From assembly GCA_026874595.1 (NCBI GenBank), contig CM049311.1, forward strand, positions 5,183,676-5,247,675: a stretch of DNA of 64,000 nucleotides. The letters run 5' to 3'. The notes under the pieces are model-generated. The model worked only from the letters and a program-made list of their open reading frames with translations. It was not told the origin of the DNA and made no database searches. This stretch comes from Sipunculus nudus. Lineage: Eukaryota; Annelida; Sipuncula; Golfingiida; Sipunculidae. The stretch's first letter is position 1. Every line of letters begins with the position of its first letter. Made by a program: the position numbers and the translations under genes. This document shows, piece by piece, positions 58,849 to 64,000 of this stretch.

Positions 58849-61790
58849 AGCTCAGCTGACTATAAGTCATCTGAGCTATAGTCGTGGTCCATTGTCCGTC
58901 CGTCTGTCCGTCCGTCCGTCCGTAGATGTGGCACGTTTTGAAACCGTAAGACCTAGGAATCCAAAATTCGGCATAATGTTAGATGTCCCCAAGATCTCCT
59001 ACCAAGCCTAAAACTGGGTCTTTGCGACTTCGTTCCTTTTAGAAATTAAGGAAAAACCTCAATTTTTTTATTAAAAACCTATTTTTACGCTTCAGGACTG
59101 CCTAATATCAAAACCACTCATCTGTTTTTCATCATATTTACCATAATTATTCCTGTATATAGTTCCTATGTATATGCCAGAAATTATGTCTGTATTATGT
59201 AAATTTAAAAAGTTATGGGCCCAAACATAATGCATTGTGTAAAAAATCAGGAAAGATATTTGATCACTTAACACAAAATATGTTAAAGCTATAAACTTTT
59301 TTTCCAGTAATATAACTTTAATTAATCAAAATTAAATTGTATACCCAAAATTAGATCAAAATCTTTTAAATTTTTTAAAATATTAACAAAAATAAAAAAT
59401 TGGTACCTTAAATTTTGCCCAACTTTGACTATGGCATGTTTTTTCCTGTAAGTACTGTGGATTTAATTTTCTAAGCATGTTTTTTTTAGCATTTTGTCTG
59501 TAAACACCGAAAATTTGAAACCAGTTGATCAAAAACTGTAGATTTTATTCAAGTTTTCAAGCACCATGTAACATATTGTTTACATCAAGCTAGTGTCATG
59601 CAGTTTGCAAGTGCTCAGCTCCCCAGCTTCAGCTCTCAGTTCCTAAAATTTGGCATGCAATTAGATGTCTCAAAAATCCCCTTCCATGCCAAGAATTTGG
59701 TCACTAGGACTTAATACCTTCGAGATATTAATGAAAAACGTCATTTTTCCATTTAAAACCCATTGTTACACTTCAATACTGCCTAATATCAAAACCACTG
59801 ATCTGACTTTAATCATATATAATATACATATTTTTCTATACATTCTCTATGAACATGCCAGAAATGATGTCAGTATTGCGTAATTGTTTTAAGTTATGGG
59901 CCCAAACATAATGCACTTTGTAAAAAATCAAGAAAAATATTTACTCCCTTAACAAGAGGATTGCTGAAGCTAGAGATTTTTTGTCAGAGATGTAACATTA
60001 TTTAATCAAGATTCAATTGAATACCCAAAATTAGTTCTGAATTTTTCAAATTTTATAAGTCATTAGTATAAATATAAAATTAGTACCTTAAATTTTGCCC
60101 AACTTTGACCATGGCATGTTTGTTTCATGTGAGCACTGTTGATATAATTTTCATATCATGCACACATAAAGATTTCAACTTTTTAGTTTAAAAAGCTGAA
60201 AGAAATTGGCCAAAAATTGTAGCTTTTATTAATGTTTTTATGAGACCATGTCAGACCTTGGCTCTCTGTAGCACCTCTTGAGTCACCTGTATGTTGACCT
60301 TGTTGAACTTTCAGCAAATTATGCATGCTTGAGGCGAGTCATAAACTGGGGCTCCAGGCAGCTTATTATATAATGGCCAGCCACAGTTGATCCAGGTGTC
60401 CAACCCAACTCATCTAGTAGTTTTAACCAACAACATAACAATAAACAATAAATTAATAAATTTTTATTGGTTTTTAATAACAAATTAAAGAAAAATAGAA
60501 AAGGAATTTGTTAGTTGATAATAACAGGAAATTAACTTGCAGTTACTGATGATATAAGAATCTTGTATCGATGGATAAAATGTCACGTATTCCAAATAAC
60601 ACCATACAGTCACCTATGGTATTTTTCAGTTCAATTTTAATGATAAAAAAGTAAATCATATTATTCATTACTAATCATTAGGGATCATATGAAGGAAATT
60701 AATGATAGACAATGATGCAGTTGATAATATTATTATCTAGATTCCTACTGTGTCTATAGTTAGTACATTGATGTGAAATTAGTCCAAAGTGAATATATTA
60801 CATTTTTTTTAATATAAATAAAAGCCATAAAACCAGGTACTTATGATCATTATTTAAATGTGTGAATTTTGTATATTCTGGATTCTCAACATCATTGTTT
60901 GGTGAAAACTGAATAAATACCAGACATGGTGCGAATACTTTGCAATTGTATTTAAACACGAATATGAATATGTACTCCATTATAAAATTTCTTTCATAAG
61001 AATGGGAATTCAGGTAAAAATGAAAGTATATGAATACCAGTGCAAATACTTTCAAAATGTATTAATGAATGCATTCATGAATATATTCTTTAATATTATT
61101 TTAATAATCATTTCAGTCATATTTTATTTGAAAAAATCATAATATTCTCTTATATTTGGGACAATATTTGTAATTTTTTTAATAAATAGTTAAACTCTTG
61201 TATTATATGTTTCTCAACATCATTGTTTGGTGAAAACTGAATAAATACCAGACATGGTGCGAATACTTTGCAATTGTATTTAAACACGAATATGAATATG
61301 TACTCCATTATAAAATTTCTTTCATAAGAATGGGAATTTAGGTAAAAATGAAAGTATATGAATACCAGTGCAAATACTTTCAAAATGTATTAATGAATGC
61401 ATTCATGAATATATTCTTTAATATTATTTTAATAATCATTTCAGTCATATTTTATTTGAAAAAATCATAATATTCTCTTATATTTGGGACAATATTTGTA
61501 ATTTTTTTAATAAATAGTTAAACTCTTATATTATATGTTCTGCTTATAAGTTATATGGCCAAGTCAAAATCTGTGTGACAATTGCACTCCATTTGTTAAT
61601 AAAATAAATTAAATTAATCCTCTTTCCTGTCTCCAAAGTACTATCAAAATCATACATAAGCTAAACAACAACAAATCATGATACAGCTTATTTTTGTTAC
61701 CACATAGAACCAGCATGTGCCTCATTTCTAAATCATACTTTTTTATCATATATAACAGCTGAGCGCCGTGACCCATAGGTCCCTTGTTTT
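58849..61790 (-). mobile_element. 2.6 kb interspersed element, copy B (inverted, with internal duplication)
   Basis: An inverted copy of 3635-6240 lying in LSD1 intron 9. It begins TTAGCTCAGCTGACTATAAG, then a GTCCGTCC tract (58892-58922), and ends AGCTGAGCGCCGTGACCCAT followed by AGGTCCCTTG. It is about 335 bp longer than copy A, and the difference is explained by a 328-bp tandem duplication (60883-61538). Confidence 0.92.
60883..61538. repeat. 328-bp tandem duplication inside copy B
   Basis: 60883-61210 and 61211-61538 are almost identical, both starting TTCTCAACATCATTGTTTGG. Copy A has the segment once, so the duplication arose in this copy after the two copies separated. Confidence 0.95.
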
Positions 61791-62009
61791 TTTTTCAAAT
61801 TGTTTGTTTTGTGTGTTTTGCATGGTTAATGCCGACTCACCTTGGTCAGTAATTATTATAAGTAGTATCTGATCCAGATTGTTATTTTACAAGAATCAGG
61901 AAAACAATTTATTTACTGTGAAATAAAAGAAAGATTGGAAGATCTGTTTAATACCCATGTGAATACCTCTCATAAATTTAGACATTACAAAATAATAACA
62001 ATAATGTAC

Positions 62010-62250
62010 TGGACAGCTGAGTGGTAAAACGCTCCGCCTTCTACGCTGGCGACCGGGGTTCGATTCCCGGCATGGCTATGAGAGTGGGTTATAGTTGCCT
62101 TTCAAAGGTTGGTGTTTTTTTCTCGTTCTCTGGTTTCCTCCATCCTTACAGACTACCAAGCACCAACATCCGAACCATGGAGAGTGCCTGATATTAGTTA
62201 TTATAACTAGTTGTACAATTCATGTATAATAAATAAAGTTTATATTTGCC
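62010..62250 (+). repeat. tRNA-derived SINE
   Basis: The promoter-like head contains AGCTGAGTGGTAAAACGCTC, an A-box/D-arm-like segment, and a consensus B box GGTTCGATTCC (about 62058). A tail follows with GAGAGTGGGTTATAG, ATGGAGAGTGCCTGATATTA and an AATAAATAAAG end. A second copy lies at 48190. It does not fold as a complete tRNA. Confidence 0.85.
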
Positions 62251-62478
62251 AAGTGTGCAGTTCATTATTGCCTTTTAATTACCAAAATGAGGTTTTTCAG
62301 TACAGGTAAATGAAATGTTGGATCCAGTAAATGCTTGAGGGTCTGATAACCCCCCCTCCTCTTCTGGACCCTAAAGTTTGTCATTTTCAAGTTCTGAAAT
62401 GCTCATTTAAAATCATTTCTTGTGACAAATACAGTTGACACTGCACCATTTAACCATGTCTAATGATCTTTTTTCTAG

Positions 62479-62569
62479 GCTTCAAGAAAAACATGTAAAA
62501 GAGAAACAGTGTGAACATCAAAAGAACATCATAGAAATCCAAGACAAACTCAAACGCAACCAAACACAG
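62479..62569 (+). CDS. KDM1A: LSD1 exon 10 (tower helix start)
   Basis: Encodes LQEKHVKEKQCEHQKNIIEI, QDKLKRNQTQ. LQEKHVK-E-Q-EH is the first helix of the tower, the antiparallel coiled coil that docks CoREST. The second tower helix is less conserved, as expected for coiled coil. Donor CAG|GTAGAA. Confidence 0.96.
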
Positions 62570-62814
62570 GTAGAAAAATCATTATTCAAATGTATAATTG
62601 TTATATTGTTATGCAGTGAATAGTGATTTGTTAAATGTTAAAACTGTTACACCTGATTGGATAAGCATGGATGACAAAACGGTTCCTCAAGCTTAATTTT
62701 TTTGGGTTAAATAGAAGAATGCTTGTAAGCAAGAAAACTTCTTTCACATGTCACATTGCTGCTTTTATCAGGAGATTTTATTTGAGAAGAACATGCATAC
62801 AATTTTTTTTTTTA

Positions 62815-63762
62815 ATTGTATCCGCCAAACGAAGTTTTAGTTTTGGGGATACTGTTTTTGACCGGGTTCCGCCGCTGCCGCCGCCACGTTCGTTTCCGGA
62901 GAACTCCTCTGAGACTACTGGATGGATTTTTCCGAAACTTACACAAATTATCGGGTCACATGTGAACTGGTGCCTAACCAAGTAACCTTGACCTCTGACC
63001 TTTCCTCTGCCCAGTGTCCGTTTGTGCGTCTGTTTCCACACATAAACCCACATATCTAGGGAACTGTTTGATCGATCAGGAAAAAAATTTAACACAAATG
63101 TAGCCCTAGGATAGCTTTATACCATACACATAAAAAGGTGGTGCCACCTGCAACCATGTTTGCACAGTGTCCATCTGTTCATCTGCCTTCGGTTAAAATC
63201 ACTCGTATCTCTGCAGTGGTTTGACTAATTCACCTGAAATTTGGCATGCATATACATCCTAGATAGCTTTCTTGATTTTTTAACAGGTGGTGCCACCTAC
63301 ATTCATGTTAACGCTGCAGACATCCAAGCTCATATCTCGGTTCATGCTGCAGACATTAATGCTTATATCTCCGGACTCGTTTGACCAATCAGGAAAAAAA
63401 ATTTACACAGATGTAGCCCTTGGATAGCTTTATAACATACACAAAAATGGTGGCGCCACCTGCAGCCATTTTTGCACAGTGTCCATCTGTTTGTCTGCTG
63501 TGGGATAAAATCACTTATATCTCTGCACTGGTTTGACTTTTCCACATGAAATTTTGCATGTGTATACATCTTGGATAGTTTCTCATTCAAATAACAGGTG
63601 GCGCCACCTACAATCATGTTTATGTGGCAGAGATCCATTCTAATATGTAACACATGTAACTCTATTTCCCCTTGCCACTCAATCCATGCCTCACTTCACC
63701 CGTCCTTCTCTGATTTTGGTGGATACACGTAGTCGCTTGTCGACTACCTGTATTCTAGTTTG
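62815..63762 (-). mobile_element. Pearl/Helentron-like element, short copy
   Basis: In inverted orientation it has the same termini as the 22273-24600 element. The hairpin end (GTAGTCGCTTGTCGACTAC, at about 63730) is followed by ATTCTAGTT. The other end has GCCGCTGCCGCCGCC, ACGTTCGTTTCCGGAG. It has about 1.5 core units with GGTGGYGCCACC palindromes near 63139, 63287, 63451 and 63598. It lies in LSD1 intron 10. Confidence 0.85.
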
Positions 63763-63770
63763 TTTATATT

Positions 63771-63824
63771 TTGACCTTTGTTCAAATGCTGTTAGTGAAG
63801 GTTCTTATTGAAGAACTGTATAAT
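63771..63824 (+). pseudogene. Duplicate of LSD1 exon 11 start with destroyed splice acceptor
   Basis: TTGACCTTTGTTCAAATGCT, GTTAGTGAAGGTTCTTATTG, AAGAACTGTATAAT is a near copy (about 7 differences in 54) of 63836-63889. That segment comprises the last 15 intron bases and first 39 exon bases of exon 11. The acceptor AG (TTCAG) is AA here (TTCAA). The reading frame stays open but codes changed residues (MLLVKVLIEEL against [11 protein letters not shown]). Confidence 0.9.
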
Positions 63825-63850
63825 TTGTATCTATTTTGACTTTTGTTCAG

Positions 63851-63985
63851 ATGCTGTCAGTGAAGGCTCGTATTGAAGAACTTCATAATCAGTGGAAAGA
63901 GGCATCAGAAGTTAGGCAGCCTCGGGATATCACAGCCGAGTTTCTTGTGAAAAGCAAGCTGCGTGATCTGAATGCTGCTTGTAAG
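63851..63985 (+). CDS. KDM1A: LSD1 exon 11 (tower domain)
   Basis: Encodes [45 protein letters not shown]. It matches the LSD1 block [23 protein letters not shown] in the tower. Donor AAG|GTGAGT, phase 0. The gene continues beyond the right edge. Confidence 0.97.
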
Positions 63986-64000
63986 GTGAGTGTGAAATTA

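Noticed and set aside
62010-62090. Functional tRNA gene
   Set aside because: The B box is good but no closed acceptor stem or proper anticodon arm could be formed, and a related tail-bearing copy at 48190 shows it is a SINE.

Overview
The window is animal nuclear DNA: AT-rich, intron-dominated, crowded with transposable-element relics, and without any bacterial-style operon or long intact ORF. The style of the repeats suggests a mollusc, probably a bivalve. They include palindrome-bearing tandem arrays with ACGG microsatellites, elements that begin with hairpins, and tRNA-derived SINEs. This assignment is an inference, because no mitochondrial or rRNA marker is present.

Two host genes can be reconstructed exon by exon, with matching splice phases. 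On the minus strand, from about 21.5 kb down to 8.2 kb, lies the N-terminal and middle part of a DUF4140/DUF4139 protein (the family of C. elegans F37C4.5). Six coding exons sum to 374 codons, and the C-terminal DUF4139 exons are not visible, so the gene should run off the left edge. On the plus strand, from 34.7 kb to the right edge, lies the 5' half of KDM1A/LSD1, the FAD-dependent histone H3K4 demethylase. Eleven exons sum to 421 codons and cover the acidic N-tail, the SWIRM domain, the FAD-binding GxGxxG motif and the start of the tower coiled coil. The rest of the oxidase lies beyond the window.

Intron 1 of LSD1 (about 12.7 kb) holds a roughly 4 kb broken transposase-like gene at 39.7-43.9 kb. 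It has its own spliced 5' exon, a coiled coil, an RNase H-fold-like core with a C-N-x-H motif, and a small beta-barrel-like C-terminus. It carries at least eight frameshifts or stops.

The remaining sequence is a layered repeat landscape. A 32-bp-type minisatellite lies at the left edge. A 2.6 kb repeat at 3.6-6.2 kb recurs inverted at 58.8-61.8 kb. Three palindrome-rich (pearl/Helentron-like) elements lie at 13.0-14.5, 22.3-24.6 and 62.8-63.8 kb. One of these is split by a polyadenylated retrocopy with an 11-bp target duplication. A 93-bp satellite at 24.7 kb is interrupted by a 1603-bp hAT-type element with a perfect 8-bp target duplication. Three further terminal-inverted-repeat elements lie at 28.3-31.2, 31.9-33.5 and 36.6-38.7 kb. 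A decayed Ty3/gypsy pol fragment lies at 48.7-49.6 kb.

The closest thing to a previously undescribed item in a host gene is a 54-bp near-duplicate of the acceptor and start of LSD1 exon 11, placed just upstream of it with its AG changed to AA.
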